Positions 23,281 through 35,776 of a stretch of DNA of 64,000 nt are shown in pieces. Both the position numbers and the translations under genes were made by a program. The notes under the pieces were generated by a model, which did not search any database, had not been told where the DNA came from, and saw only the letters and a program-made list of their open reading frames with translations. This DNA is from Lottia gigantea (lineage: Eukaryota > Mollusca > Gastropoda > Lottiidae), in NCBI RefSeq assembly GCF_000327385.1, contig NW_008710245.1, forward strand, positions 1,564,652 through 1,628,651, written 5' to 3'. The stretch's first letter is position 1. Every line of letters starts with the position of its first letter.

Positions 23281-23699
23281 GAATCTAGCTTCGCGTTTAA
23301 GTAATGTTAAAATACTGATGCATTTAAAAAGAGTACATGAATTTCATAATGGAGATGAGCATTAAATATTTCATATAAATCATAATTAATGTTTTGCCAA
23401 AATTTGTAGTTTCTTATTTTCTATAAGAATGTCTTATTTAAGCAACAGTCTGTTATAGTTGCTAAGTGCTATGAATTCAGAAATCCCATGAAAACATGTT
23501 GGTTTCACAATGTCCTTAGTCAGAATCTCGATCATAAACATATTTTTTCATTTCAGTTTTTCATGTTGAATTTTTGGATAACTTCTATTGTCAAAAATTT
23601 CTTTATCATTTTAACCAGATTATTTGTGAAATTTTGATTAATTAATTTTTGTCAGATAGCAATTATATTTTTGTATGATTTATATGAAATATTTGGAAT

Positions 23700-24010
23700 T
23701 CAAAAGATAATATAATATTCTATCCAAGTCTAAAGATAGTAAAAATCTAAAGATAATATAATATTCTATCCAAGTCTAAAGATAGTAAAAATCTAAAGAT
23801 AATATTATAACATTCTATCCAAGTCTAAAGATAGTAAAAATCTAAAGATAATATTATAACATTCTATCCAAGTCTAAAGATAGTAAAAATCTAAAGATAA
23901 TATTATAACATTCTATCCAAGTCTAAAGATAGTAAAAATCTAAAGATAATATTATAATATTCTATCCAAGTCTAAAGATAGTAAAAATCTAAAGATAATA
24001 TTATAATATT
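23700..24010. repeat. About 49-52 bp minisatellite, 6 copies
   Basis: The unit contains TCTAAAGATAATATTATAAC, ATTCTATCCAAGTCTAAAGA and TAGTAAAAA. The copies are nearly identical, so the array is recent. No coding capacity. Confidence 0.9.
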
Positions 24011-24199
24011 CAATTTATCAATTATAAAATCATAAACATGCATTATTTTTTAATATTATGTTTATATGTGAAGATTTATATTAACATTATGTTAATACTA
24101 TAATCATGAATTTGCATAATGTATGCAATTGTCACATAAATGAATAATGAGTGAAATCATTAATCTGTAAATGGAGGCATTTAAAAAAATTTAAATTAT

Positions 24200-24530
24200 G
24201 AAGTGCCATTTGTCTAATTTAGGGAATTCATCTATGGGTGTAATTGATAATGATGGAAATTTCCAGAATGATAATGCATTATTGAATAATAATTATTTAA
24301 AAATTATAAATGAATTGCCATTTCTCTATTTTAGAAAATTTATTCATGGGTGTAATTGATAATGATGGAAATTTGCCGAATGATAATGCATTATTGAATA
24401 ATAATTATTTTAAAATCGTAAATGAATTGCCATTTCTCTATGTTAGAAAATTTATTCATGGGTGTAATTGATAATGATGGAAATTTCCAGAATGATAATG
24501 AATTAATGAATAATCATTATTTTAAAATTG
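24200..24530. repeat. 112 bp tandem repeat, 3 copies
   Basis: The phrase GGGTGTAATTGATAATGATG begins at 24236, 24348 and 24460, giving a 112 bp period. Other shared phrases are TGAATTGCCATTTCTCTAT and GAATGATAATGCATTATTGA. It lies just 3' of galaxin B. Confidence 0.9.
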
Positions 24531-24781
24531 AACCAAATGAAAGAATTATTGAAACTATGCTAAACATAGAATGAAAATCGTCCAAACATTCTATGAAAAT
24601 TTCCCATGACTAAATCAATTTTCCTAAACACCTATTCACCTAGGCTACAAATTTAAAAATCATCCTCAAAATAATACTGAGTTTAAGAATGATATGATGT
24701 TGATAAAAACAGAAATAAAACTTTATAACATAACAAACAGTACCATTTTGAAGATGATATTTCAATTCACAGAAACATAAA

Positions 24782-27700
24782 TCAAAAGAGAATATGAGAG
24801 AAAATTGAGACAAGAATACTTATAACACTGATGGTTGTAACAGATGAGACATTTATATCTGATGCTTTAGTTAGCAGGGGACATAACTCCTCACTTTGCA
24901 TCTCATCTTCACGTCTTGGATACAACTTTCCCTCGCAACATACCTCTTCATCAATTTCATATTCCTTGCCACCACATATTTTTGTCAACAGACTTCTATA
25001 AAGGCTTGGCTTTTTAGTCGAACGACAACTTTCTGGCAATTCACTAAATTTGTACCATCTGTTTTTACAACATCTAAAAAATGAAATTTTCAAATAATTT
25101 TTGTGTGTGCTTAATTTAAAGGATTCAGTCTCAAACTTGGTCAACAATTGTATATATTCATCAGTTGGACTTACCAGGTACCATGGATAAAGAATAGAAT
25201 CTCCATATTACTTATTAGGTGATATATCCATTAGCTTAAATAATTATTGAAACAAGCTTCTTAGCATGTTTCAAAATTGCTTCGTTTAATGATTTATTAC
25301 TTAATTTTATTGGATTATAGAGGGATTTTGTTGTATTCTTATGACACCAGGTAAGTCCAATGATGAACAAAGACTCATTTTAACCAAATTTCAAAATTTA
25401 AATTTTTTGGTCATCCTGAGAGGAAGTGTAATTTTAAGGACTTATTACACTTATATAATGCTTTATGAAGGTCATTACAGAGATTCGGAATAGTGAATTA
25501 TTGCCTTTGTTCTCCAAGCTATAGAGATGTTCTTCTGATTTTAATTTGGCTGCTTCCAGTCTCTATTAACCAGTTTTCGTCTTATAAGGACATACTATAA
25601 ACGAACTGTTTTTTTCAATTCTGGCTGGCTGACATCTGTTAATATTCAACCATCAGCGATCAATACCACTAATATATGAAATATTGACCTACTGTGGCTG
25701 TTTTTTTTAATTTTCTACAGTATTTATAATCCTGCAAACCTATTTGCCCTTTAACCAATCTTATACATACCTTCCTTTATTTTGATCAATATTGTATGCT
25801 TGAGACCCACAGCATATTTCCTTCTTTTTATTAAAGGTGTTAACCCCACAGCATTCAGTATCATTTCCTCGCAGGTGGCTGGCTCCCCAACAGCATATTT
25901 CATTCTTTGTCTTGATTAAAGTACTACCACAAGGTTCATCTTCTCCTTTAGTATATATATCTCCTTGCAAACATCCCTTAAATTAAAAATCAAATATTGA
26001 AAACATTGAAAACACTAGGTAAATAGTTTGTGGACAAACATACCCACTGGACATTTCATGCAACTAGAAAGAGTATTCTTTCAATATAACACACACTCAA
26101 TATAAGTACATGTATTTTTTTCCTTTAAAAACAGACTATTTTGCCTTTTTGTCACAACTACCAATGATAAAGAAGGCTCCTCTTGCTTTTGTTTTGAATC
26201 TTTGCTGCATGTCTATTGATGTGTGCCTTAGAATTAAGCAAATCTAATATACTGCCATCCAATGAAAATTTAAATTAATGGCAGGTAGCCAGTGGCAGAG
26301 CCAGATTTTTTGAAAGGCCCGATTTTTTTTTTTGGAATTTAAAAATGAAATCATATCTTTGTCCGAATATCCTATACTATAACTATATTTTTTTAAATTG
26401 ATAGCCCGATTGTATTCTCCTATAATAATATTTCATAATTTATATTATTTAATGATCGAAATCACTGCCCGAATGTCATTCGTATGATTATATTTTACAT
26501 TATTTCAAAAATTGAAATCGCAGCCCGAAAGTAGAGTTTAGAACTTTTTTTTACACAACCAAAAAAAGCCAATTCGGGCACAGATTTCAACTAAGTTAGA
26601 AATTCGGGCAACCTCAGATATCTCGCCCCCCCCCCCCCCCTCCTGGGACGTAAACCTGGCTCCGCCACTGCAGGTAGCCAACCTCTTGGTTCAAACAGCG
26701 TAAGCAGGTATAAGTTTTTATAAGAGAAACTCTCTTATAGAAGCACTGGCCTAGGTCACAAGTAGGGACTGTGAATTTCAGCATCGGAATACATCAATTT
26801 GATAGAAAATCACCTACTTCTTGACAGATTTACAAGATATACAAATAATTCAGAAATGCTTAGGGATTGTTTCAGGGAGTTAATGAAAGGGGATCTAATC
26901 TAACATGGACAAGAACTTTACTCAGATTTTTATTCCTTTTGTAAGAAGTCACCAAACGTTTAGTATAGATGTTTGGGAATTTGTCCTGAAGTTCTTTATA
27001 AAAGTGTTAGACTTAGAAGTCTAATTTTAGAAATTGTTACTGACCTTCTTTTCACTGTTGTATGAGTTTCCTGTTTGTCCCGATGAGCAACACTTATTAT
27101 GTTCTGGGGAATCTTTCTTTACAGCAAAATTGTTTTGACAGCATACCGAACCAGGAAGTAGTTCATTCTGGCCACAACATTGAGTTTCTTTTTTATGAAG
27201 ACTTGCTACCCCATGACCTGTAATAGAAGAATGCTTTTAATAGAATTCTCAAACATTTTGAAAACTAATCACAGGATATTAGCCTTAACTTAATTTATAA
27301 CTCCCTTTTTTACACTTCATGTTAGTTTTAACTCAATTTATAATAACTCATTTTTTACACTTCATGTTAGTTTTTAACTCAATTTATAAGAACTCCCTTT
27401 ATTTACAATTCATGTTAGTTTTAACTCAATTTATAAACTCCCTTTTTACACTTCATGTTAGTTTTTAACTCAATTTATAACAACTCCCTTTATTTACACT
27501 TCATGTTAGTTTTAACTCAATTTAAAATAACTCCTTTTTTACTCTTCATGTTAGTTTTAACTCAATTTATAGTAACTCTCTTTATTTACACTTTCTGTTA
27601 GTTTTTACTCAATTTATAATTACTCCCTATTTTATATTTCATGTCAGCTTTAACTCTTCCTGTTAGTTTTAACTCAATTTATAATAACTCCCTTTATTTA

Positions 27701-30700
27701 CACTTCCTGTTAGTTTTAACTCAATTTATAATAACTCCCTTTATTTACACTTCCTGTTAGTTTTAACTCAATTTATAATAACTCCCTTTTTTACATTTCA
27801 TGTTAGTTTTAACTCATTTATAACAACTCCCTATTTTACACTTCATGTTAGTTTTTAACTCAATTAATAACAACTCCCTATTTTACACTTCATGTTAGTT
27901 TTTAACTCAATTTATAACAACTCCTTATTTACACTTTAAGTTAGCTTTAACTCAATTTATAATAACTCCCTTTATGTACACTTCATGTTAGCTTTAATTC
28001 AATTCATAACTACACTTGTTTACACTTCATGTTAGCTTTAATTTAATTTATTACTTCAATTGTTTACATTTCACATTAGCTTTAATTTAATTTATAACAA
28101 CACTTGTTTACACTTCACATTAGCTTTAATTTAATTTATAACTACACTTGTTTACACTTCTTGTTATCTTTAATTTAATTTATAACAACACTTGTTTACA
28201 CTTCTTGTTATCTTTAATTTAATTTATAACAACACTTGTTTACACTTTCTTGTTATCTTTAATTTGATTTATAATAACACATGTTTACATTTCACATTAG
28301 CTTCAACTAAATTCATGGTAACATTCTTTTTTACACTTTCAATTAACTTTAAGTTGTATCAAAACAACTTACCAAAACAACACTTGTCTGTTGTCTTGTT
28401 GTATACAGTATGATGACAACAACCTTTGATGCCAGGATTGTAAGGGTTGATACCACAACATGCATCAGCCAGACCCACTTTCGGAACTACATGCTTATTA
28501 CAACACAATTCATTCATTGGATTAAAGGAACCTATCATATAAAAAAATATCAGAATTAGGTCAGAAATATTCAGTGTAAAAAATGATTCCTGCATCTCAA
28601 CTTTAAGTTTTTGGTCACTAACTAGATAAACTTGACCTTTCTACTTAAGCTCCTTGGCTCTATTAGGCTTTAGGCCTATTAGATGATATTCAGTGCTCAT
28701 GGCCGCTCTTCTTTATTAACTTAGCTGATCTTCTTGAGCGCCCAAAATTTTCAGTTTTCACTTTTTTTGGAAGCTTGACTTCAAAATCTTAGCTGTTCTA
28801 CTCAATAGTTTTTGCAAAACTTCCCCTTGGACCTAGACCGCTAATATTGTAGATGTAAACGAACAGTGAGTCGAGTGAGGTAACCTTCTGGCACTGTTGG
28901 CTACTTGACAACATTGGCTGCCTAATCAGTTTGAAAACTTTGAATCTCCCAAAGGCAAATATTTATGATGACACAATAAGTGCTTTTGAGAGTTGCCCTT
29001 TTTCCTTAATCAGGCCTACTTTACAAATGGCCACTATCAGTAAACAAAGCTTTCATTGAAGTCAAACAAATACCTTCTCCACAACAGCCTAAATGACTTT
29101 GAATAACATGTCCAAGCGGACAACATTTCTCATTAATTCTGTCGATTGGTTTATCTCCACAACATGTTAGACGTTCATTTTTATGATAATATGAACTATA
29201 ATAAGGAACATTATTTGGAACATCTGAAAAAGATATTAACACATGGTTTAATCTGTGGTTTTATCAAGTGTAAATTGATGAAACATAAGGAAAGGGTTGT
29301 CATCCAGGATGAAATTCTAATACCAAAAAAGGGCGGAGATCCTTTGTAACAACTGGTCTCTAGCCGAACCTCTTAGCATTTTCTTTCACTGGATTAACTG
29401 CATCATTTACAGCTGGGTCGACTGGAATAATGATGAGGAGTTGACTTATTGAAAGTCGAAAAATTATTACATAATGACCTAGATTAGAACACCTTAACAC
29501 AATAGGCCTAAATATTGTCAAGATTCCAAAGCAATAACTGACAAATCTACAATCATATTTTAAGTCTATTCAGATAGCCTACTGTTGAAGAAAATAAAAA
29601 ATCCTAAATTACCTGCACAACATGAACTGTTCAAAAGTGAGATTCTCTTGCCTCCACATTCAACGAAATGTTTAGGTATGAGTACAGTCATGTTAGATCC
29701 ATCACACCAATGTGTTTCTTTATCAAAGTCATGTCCACCACAGCAGCCCAATTTTGGGTGTTTGTTGTGTGTATCATTTCCACAGCAAAATTTATGAGTA
29801 ATATTATAAACTTTATTGGCACAGCATGCTGCATCTCTACGATTCAACCCTTGAAACCGAAATAAATTGCATGATTAACTGCAACATTTATATTTCTATT
29901 TCGTATTGAAGGGAGTTTGAAAACTGTTGACACTGGGCCAATCTGAGAAACCATCAAATTGCTGAGCAGACGACAATTAGCAAGACTACCAATAAAGGGC
30001 TATCTTAGATAAATGCTAACAATCTAAATTCTGTAGGAGGGGGTGTGGATGATCTAGAACTTTGTAGTTATGGGTCTATCCTTTCATAGACATTCGACTG
30101 AAAAGACTATCCAAGCATTGCAAGCACTAAGTATGTCCCTTGTGTTTTTGTTAGATAAGTATTTCATTGTCTGATCAAATTCCATTATTTCATTTTATGA
30201 ATGTGGTATAACTAATTTGATTGATAAATGTACCTGCAGGTAGCTCTATCTTCTGATCCATGCAACAGATGTACTTGGCATCATTAATAACTTCATTCTT
30301 ACAACAAGAAATGGACTGATCTGGGCTTCTGTCAATCAGTTTTCCATCACAACATAAAGTTTTATCTGAGAAGTAGAATTGTCCCGATTCTGAAAAAGAT
30401 ACCGAAATGTGGTCTGGATTCACAATGAGTTTTAATTGATTTATCTCCCCTTATGCTCAGTTCACACCAACGGCGCTTTGACGGCGCTTTAAAGCGGCGT
30501 TCAAAGCGGTACCAAAGCGTAACAAAGCTCGACTAAAGCGCCAGGGTCGTAATAGATCGTTGGAAAGCTTTGAGCAAAGCTGGATATTCGGCAAGAGCGC
30601 CAAAATTTTTTAAACTGTTTAAAAATTTTGGGCGCTCTGTCACGAATTGATTAAAGCGCCGAGAACGTATCAAAGCTTAACAAAGCGTAACAAAGTTCAC

Positions 30701-33354
30701 CAAAGCTTGACTCAAAGCGTAGGAAAGCTTAACAGAGCTTTATTCAAAGCGGGGACCCCAGTCTTCACGGTCTGTCACCACTTGATCAAGAGCGGCATGA
30801 AATCGGCCATTTCGAAATTTTCCAATGCGTAACAGAGCTTAACAATGCACAACAGAGCTTGATAATCGTATCAGAGCGTGATTTAAAGCGTCATAACCGC
30901 ATCAAAGCTTAATAAAGCTTATCAAAGCGTGATTTAAAGCGTAACAAGGCCTGATCAAATCGGGAAATAATTCGTCCCCTAAGCGTAACCAATTCGTATC
31001 AGAGCTTATCAGAGCGTAACATTACTTAGGAGATCGTGATATTTTTTGAAAAGTAAACAAAAAATGATGGCGCTTTGCTCGCAGATTTAAAGCGCGGCAT
31101 TCGCCGTTGAATCGAATCGAATCGAATCGAATCGAATCGAATCGAATCGAATCGAATCGAATCGAATCGAATTGAATTGAATTGAATTGAATATTCGGAT
31201 TCGCATTCGCATTCGCATTCGCATTTAATTTGATTACAGTTATTAAATTAAATCATTATTAATCAATTAATTGATTGAATTCAAATTTTCAACAATGGGC
31301 AAACTATAATGTCTTAATAAACTTAATATTCAAAATACCAAGCTTATTGTTGCCTCTTAAACTGAAATTCTGTACTTACTGTAACAGCATTCCTTCTGAT
31401 CTTGAAGAATTTCCACATTTCCTTTGCAGCACTGAAATTTGCTGGTATCGATAGTTTTAAAGATGCCACCGTCTTTTTCACATGGAACACGTTTTGAATT
31501 GACAGCTATTGCTGAAACTAATAATTGAAGAAATATTTAGCGTATATCTCCGACATAGTCGCTTTTTTTTATTCAAACCACTGCTGTGGTTCAGGCAGTA
31601 GCGTGCGTGGAAAATGGTGGGACAAAAATGAGAAATAAGAGTTGTATCTCCGATGCGAGGCCCTGGAGGTCGTGAAAGGTGGGAGGGGGGTATTGCCTAG
31701 AGGTAGCTGGTGGTCAAAGGAGAAAGGGGTTGCAGATTACTGAAATGTTGAGACTAAAGGTTTTTATCTAGATTTCTAACCCTCGGGAATACCAGTCTAT
31801 AAGCGGGAAATTGAGAATTTGAATCATCAGAGGTTGCTGTAGAGTACATAGGCCTAATCACGTATAGCCTACACTTTTCGCTCTACTGTTCAATCGCTGT
31901 CTTACTCGTGTATATGTATATAAAGATCTCCAATAAATGTCTCCAATTATTTTCATTAGATACGAGTATTTCCGAACAAACTGTGACTTTGGGTTTCAGA
32001 ATGTGCCGACTGATTACGATTAGACCAATTGTCACCAATCAGTGTCAACCAGGTTGAATTTTAACTCAGTTTATAATTAGTATAAGTGGATGGAATAGTC
32101 AGATTTTTAAACTAATGATAGCTCAGTGTGAATATTCTAGTTCTGGTTTAGAGAACTACTCAGCCTAACACTTATTCTCTGACGCCAAAAATATACCGGT
32201 CTACATCTCTCGCCGTACGAAGACAAAAAGGGCTAGATGATAAAGGCTACCTGACATTCAACAGCATTTAAGAAATTTTTAGAAATAGATTAAGGCCTTG
32301 AAGTCGATTGTCTTGAAGTCTAATATTGAATACCCTTGTTGTAAATGTCTCGCTAATTTTGCTCAAAAGCCTAAAATCTGAATTTTTAAAGGTAACACTA
32401 AACGCGTTGTCCTGATGAAGTTTTTGTATCTGAAACATGTGTAGGTAGTAAATATGACAAGATAGCCCATTTAATGAAATAATCTAACTTACTTGAGAAC
32501 CAAAAGAGAACATTTAAATTTATTATCGGATTCTCCATCCTGCATGTTCCATTAATTTAATGAATTATGACAATTTATTACTTATTAAGGCCTATATTAT
32601 ACTGAACAAATCCAAAAGGTATTCCCAGGGTTAAAAATAGACTCAGTATGTAAATCTATATTGTCTTAGCCAATCAAAATTCATCTTGAATTGGTCTTTC
32701 GACTAGTAATCACGACAAGTAAATATAAACATATATATAATGACAAAAAAATTCCTTTTCGCGACTACCGGGTTAACAAAATACTGTCTCCAAGATGGAA
32801 ATACCCCCGATACTTCGCCATTTTTCACTGTTGGAGTAACGATGTATAAACATGGGGCAGACTGGGGCTACAGAATCGGGGATTTTTCATTAGGAATTGA
32901 TTTGAGACATAAAGCAGAGGGCTAACATTGTAAAACTCTATGCTAATGAATATCAAGCATGACGGAATTAAACCAATCACTCAGGCTATTGTTCCGCCTG
33001 TATTTTCTAATGATATATCTTTTACTAGGAAGTCGGTAACCTAGTACAGGAGTAGTTATATAAATTAAATTGGTGCTAATGAGACTTCCAGGACTATTTT
33101 CAGGCTTAGTGACGCCACAAAAATGTGCATGGCCTTCACTGAAACTGAAAGTTTCTTCCTTTTTTAACTGACAAATGCCGACGTTTAATCAATAAAGCAG
33201 GTATAAGTAAGTTACTAGACCTAGGCGTGCGCATTTTAAAACGTTCTCAATAGTGAACCCGAGATATAGATACTATATATATTATTACTATATATAACTT
33301 ACACAGCCAAACAATTGAAACAAGAACATAATATACAGATAAAAACTTAGACAT
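24782..33354 (-). CDS. Galaxin-like dicysteine-repeat protein B, 9 exons, hydrophobic C-terminus
   Basis: Galaxins are extracellular matrix proteins first known from coral skeleton; relatives occur in molluscs. Exons in transcript order: 33354-33303, 31511-31380, 30389-30234, 29849-29613, 29223-29074, 28531-28373, 27217-27045, 25976-25771, 25073-24782. The total is 1557 nt, 518 residues, all GT-AG and in phase. Exon 1 is a signal peptide (MSKFLSVYYVLVSIVWL). Residues 20-480 carry repeated Cys-Cys pairs with short Gly/Asn/Tyr-rich spacers (CCGDKP, CCGINPYNP, YNITHKFCCGND). Exon 4 holds a variant module with W-C-D-G instead of a Cys pair. The C-terminus ends in ISVISILVSIFSHILF right before the stop, as in GPI-anchor signals or a single membrane segment. 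The first seven exons break in phase 1, then phases 0 and 2. It is a tandem paralogue of galaxin C at 40983-48311. The promoter has a TATA-like CTTATAAATTC near 33445-33455. Biological role inferred only. Confidence 0.85.
25305..25440. mobile_element. Foldback family C half-copy
   Basis: ATTGGATTATAGAGGGATTT, TGTTGTATTCTTATGACACC and AGGTAAGTCCAATGATGAAC match one arm of the palindrome at 57647-58022. It lies in the last intron of galaxin B. Confidence 0.55.
26282..26678. mobile_element. Non-autonomous hAT element with intact 8 bp target duplication
   Basis: The element is 26290-26670 (381 bp). Its left end is CAGTGGCAGAGCCAG and its right end CTGGCTCCGCCACTG, inverted copies with one mismatch. 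A perfect 8 bp duplication CAGGTAGC flanks it at 26282-26289 and 26671-26678. The interior repeats a GCCCGA phrase and ends with a C homopolymer near 26622-26641. It lies in a galaxin B intron. The clean duplication argues for a fairly recent insertion. Confidence 0.92.
27255..28340. repeat. Intronic minisatellite, about 45-58 bp unit, more than 20 copies
   Basis: The unit is ACTTCATGTTAGTTTTAACT, CAATTTATAATAACTCCC, TTTTTTACAC, with variable length and gradual drift along the array (TTAGCTTTAATTTAATTTAT and ACACTTGTTTACACTT towards 28300). The array fills the galaxin B intron between exons 28373-28531 and 27045-27217 and ends about 35 bp below the upstream exon. Confidence 0.92.
30468..31109. 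repeat. AAAGCG-rich block with inverted ends and internal hairpin
   Basis: This 640 bp block contrasts with its AT-rich surroundings. Dozens of AAAGCG, AAAGCTT and GCGTAACAAAGC phrases are packed together without a fixed period. The ends read CAACGGCG (30468) and CGCCGTTG (31102-31109), an 8 bp inverted pair. An internal hairpin at 30594-30638 pairs GCGCCAAAATTTTTTAAA with TTTAAAAATTTTGGGCGC. It may be an unusual transposon or a degenerate satellite. I recognise no coding sequence. It lies in a galaxin B intron. Confidence 0.65.
31105..31225. repeat. Pentanucleotide and hexanucleotide microsatellite
   Basis: About a dozen ATCGA units are followed by TTGAA units and then by TTCGCA units, each block grading into the next. 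It abuts the AAAGCG-rich block. Confidence 0.95.
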
Positions 33355-33439
33355 GTTAGATCCAATTCATTGTAAGTAATCCTTAAACCTTCACTGATAA
33401 ACATCCGAGTTAATACTGTCAGCCTATATGCTGAACGCG

Positions 33440-33460
33440 GAGAATTTATAAGTTAAAATC
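33440..33460 (-). promoter_or_regulatory. TATA-like element of galaxin B
   Basis: On the minus strand the sequence reads AACTTATAAATTCTCC, about 90 bp upstream of the galaxin B start codon at 33354. This is a plausible core promoter, judged only by motif and distance. Confidence 0.45.
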
Positions 33461-34049
33461 GGGATTTCCTATTTCTGTGAGGAAAAGGCATGATATGGAA
33501 ATTCATATTTTAAATGGATTAAAGGGGAATGGGAAAATAGGGTACACAGATAATTACGCCTACGCAATTGGAATTTCCTACGATATGAAAATACACTATC
33601 TGACAGGTAATAAATATTAACAGATTAATCAGTGTTGGTGGTAAATTGTGGGTCAATATACTATTAATTTGCTTTATGAATGAATAAATCAAGAGGTATT
33701 CTAATAATACGCATATAGTGTGTCAACAAATATGATTATTCAAGGACAATGCAAAAGTCTTTTTTGGGTTGGTGGTGGGGGGGGGGGGGGGGTATAGGCC
33801 TCCGAAACATAGTCTATTATTATGACTTGGGAAAGGTAAATATGATAGATGTATATGAATAAGATGACTATACTCTATTGGCCTAGTTTGAAAATTTAAA
33901 TTTTATATTCATTCTAAGGGTTTCCTTTAACAAAATGCCCGAAAATATGTATGTGATATTAAACATCACAGGGCAGGTCATTTTGAAACACTTTCAATTT
34001 GTGTCAATTCTATTCGGACACTTGTGATCAGGCCAATATTATAGGTACA

Positions 34050-34340
34050 GATTCTCCATTCTATAGGGTTGATTTGGGACTGGATTATGTAATTAGTCTT
34101 TCAGTACAAGTACAAAATCGCATAATTCTTTAAAAAAAAATACCTCAAACTAGGAATTTCTATATATATATATATGTCTTTTATACATAAATGACTCATG
34201 AAAAGACGACTCGTCATTTCAACAATCTACCGCGGATAATTCTGGACACACGTGGATTTGAAGACTTAAATTCGATGGTGAGCTGTGCTAAGATAAAAAA
34301 AAAAATCCCGATTCTAATTGGGAACTTGCACCTTTAATTC
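34050..34340. mobile_element. MITE family A, degraded copy
   Basis: GGTTGATTTGGGACT, ATACCTCAAACTAGGAATTT, ACGACTCGTCATTT, GGATAATTCTGGACACACGT and GGATTTGAAGACTTAAATT follow the family order. The right end is disturbed. Confidence 0.7.
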
Positions 34341-35309
34341 TTTCAAATATAATGCTCGGAATTTTTTTTCTGTAATTTGACGCCCTATAAACATTGGGGT
34401 TTATGTGGCAACTTGCCGTGATAATCTTAGGCCTTAGAAAACCCAAAGTAAAAACTTTCAATTAGATCACATAGTCAAGATCATCCATCTCCCTTTTCAT
34501 ATTTTCCAAACTTTGGTTTCATAATGGAAACAATTTCCGCTGATGTTATGATGACTAATTATTCTACGTCACAAGTCTGTTTTTATTATTTTGACAATCC
34601 AATACTTATACACAAATCGATGTTACAGTCAGTGTGAAATGTGAAAACCACAATTTTGGGTATTTGATTTATGGACGATTGACGTCAGTAATCCGGTAAT
34701 TCAAAGATATTTGCGAATCTTGAAATGTTATCTGATTCTTTCCTAGAAAGTTCAATGACTCAAGCTAATCTTATTGTTGGTCAGAATTTCAAAATTAAAG
34801 GTATGTACAGTCGTTTAGATATCTGTGTGATATCAAGATGATTGAGCTCAAATTTAGGTACCCGTATAACTTTTCAAAATCAAAGTCCAACACCCCGTTC
34901 TGAAGTTATGTATTTATTATGTTATCACGGCGTAAGTCTAGATCGTCGTCACTTCAAGGACATTCTCGGAACTATAAACAATGACGTCACAGGAAATAAC
35001 TCCTCGACTGGGATGGACTGCTTGATTATTTTTGTGTTGTCTGTTTTATTATTGCAATGTCACAAGGTCATTTTCGTTTCATTTTAAAGTAATATTTAGT
35101 CATCAAAAGTGACACACGAGCAAATTTTTTCGCGCGTTTTTAGAACATCACACGTATGCTCGTTCATGTCGAAGAGGATTTAGTTCGCCAGTATGAATTT
35201 CCTGTGTCAAAAATGTTTAGATTTTCGGCCGATTATTTACCCATTCTCTGGTCTACCCGTGTTTAGCGTATTTTGTCGATATTATTGAACAAATCGGACG
35301 TTATGTGCA

Positions 35310-35607
35310 GTGGCGGCGCCAGCCTTCCGAGAAGGGGGGTACAAATATGGGGCAGACTGACTCAATGGGGCGGCAACTGCTGAGGCTGAATTCAAATTTT
35401 GGCTACTCTGTGGTGGTGTTATAATCGCCAGCCTCTCATATAATAGAACGTCTTAGAGGGTTCTCTCAAGAAAATTTTAGAAAAAATAAATTGATTTTGT
35501 ATATTCTGACCCATATTTTGGAGAATAAAGGTAGACATTCAGATTGGTTGAAAATAAAGAGGGGGTGCAATTTGGGGTGCAACCGGACGTAAACCTGGCT
35601 CCGTCAG
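35310..35607. mobile_element. Diverged relative of the CAGTGGC hAT element
   Basis: The left end CAGTGGCGGCGCCAG and right end ACGTAAACCTGGCTCCGTCA match the termini of the intact element at 26290-26670. The interior (GGGGGGTACAAATATGGGGC) is shared instead with a fragment near 21160-21400. I could not see a clean target duplication. Confidence 0.65.
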
Positions 35608-35776
35608 ATAGTGTTTGTGATACATATATAAAATTTAGAGAAAACCTCTTTACAACAGCTTTAACATTATTCATATTATAAAACACCACGGAGCGCAACC
35701 ATTCCCCCCGTATACATGTTTAAAAAAAAATTACATACATAACGTAAAATGAAAATATAAGTATTATCATACTTAC

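Larger units (their letters stand above)
20291..24781. other. Gene-free, repeat-rich interval between TFB2M and galaxin B
   Basis: I find no supported coding exon in this 4.5 kb between two convergent genes. It contains the 51 bp array directly after the TFB2M stop, a fragment of the CAGTGGC element near 21160-21400, a 129 bp inverted-repeat element at 21662-21790, three further minisatellites (22085-22600, 23700-24010, 24200-24530) and a family B fragment at 23115-23280. The open frames here fall in repeats or lack any family resemblance. Confidence 0.6.

Noticed and set aside
32740-32925. 61-residue open frame on the plus strand near the galaxin B first intron
   Set aside because: Isolated, without domain, opposite strand to the gene, and no supporting signals.
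34680-34989. Two further TGACGTCA palindromes (about 34680 and 34982)
   Set aside because: Perfect CRE words, but more than 1.2 kb from the nearest start codon; two chance hits are possible, so not annotated as regulatory sites.
34842-35087. 81-residue open frame on the plus strand with a hydrophobic end
   Set aside because: No recognisable domain, no splice or promoter support, and sequence around it is low-information intergenic DNA.
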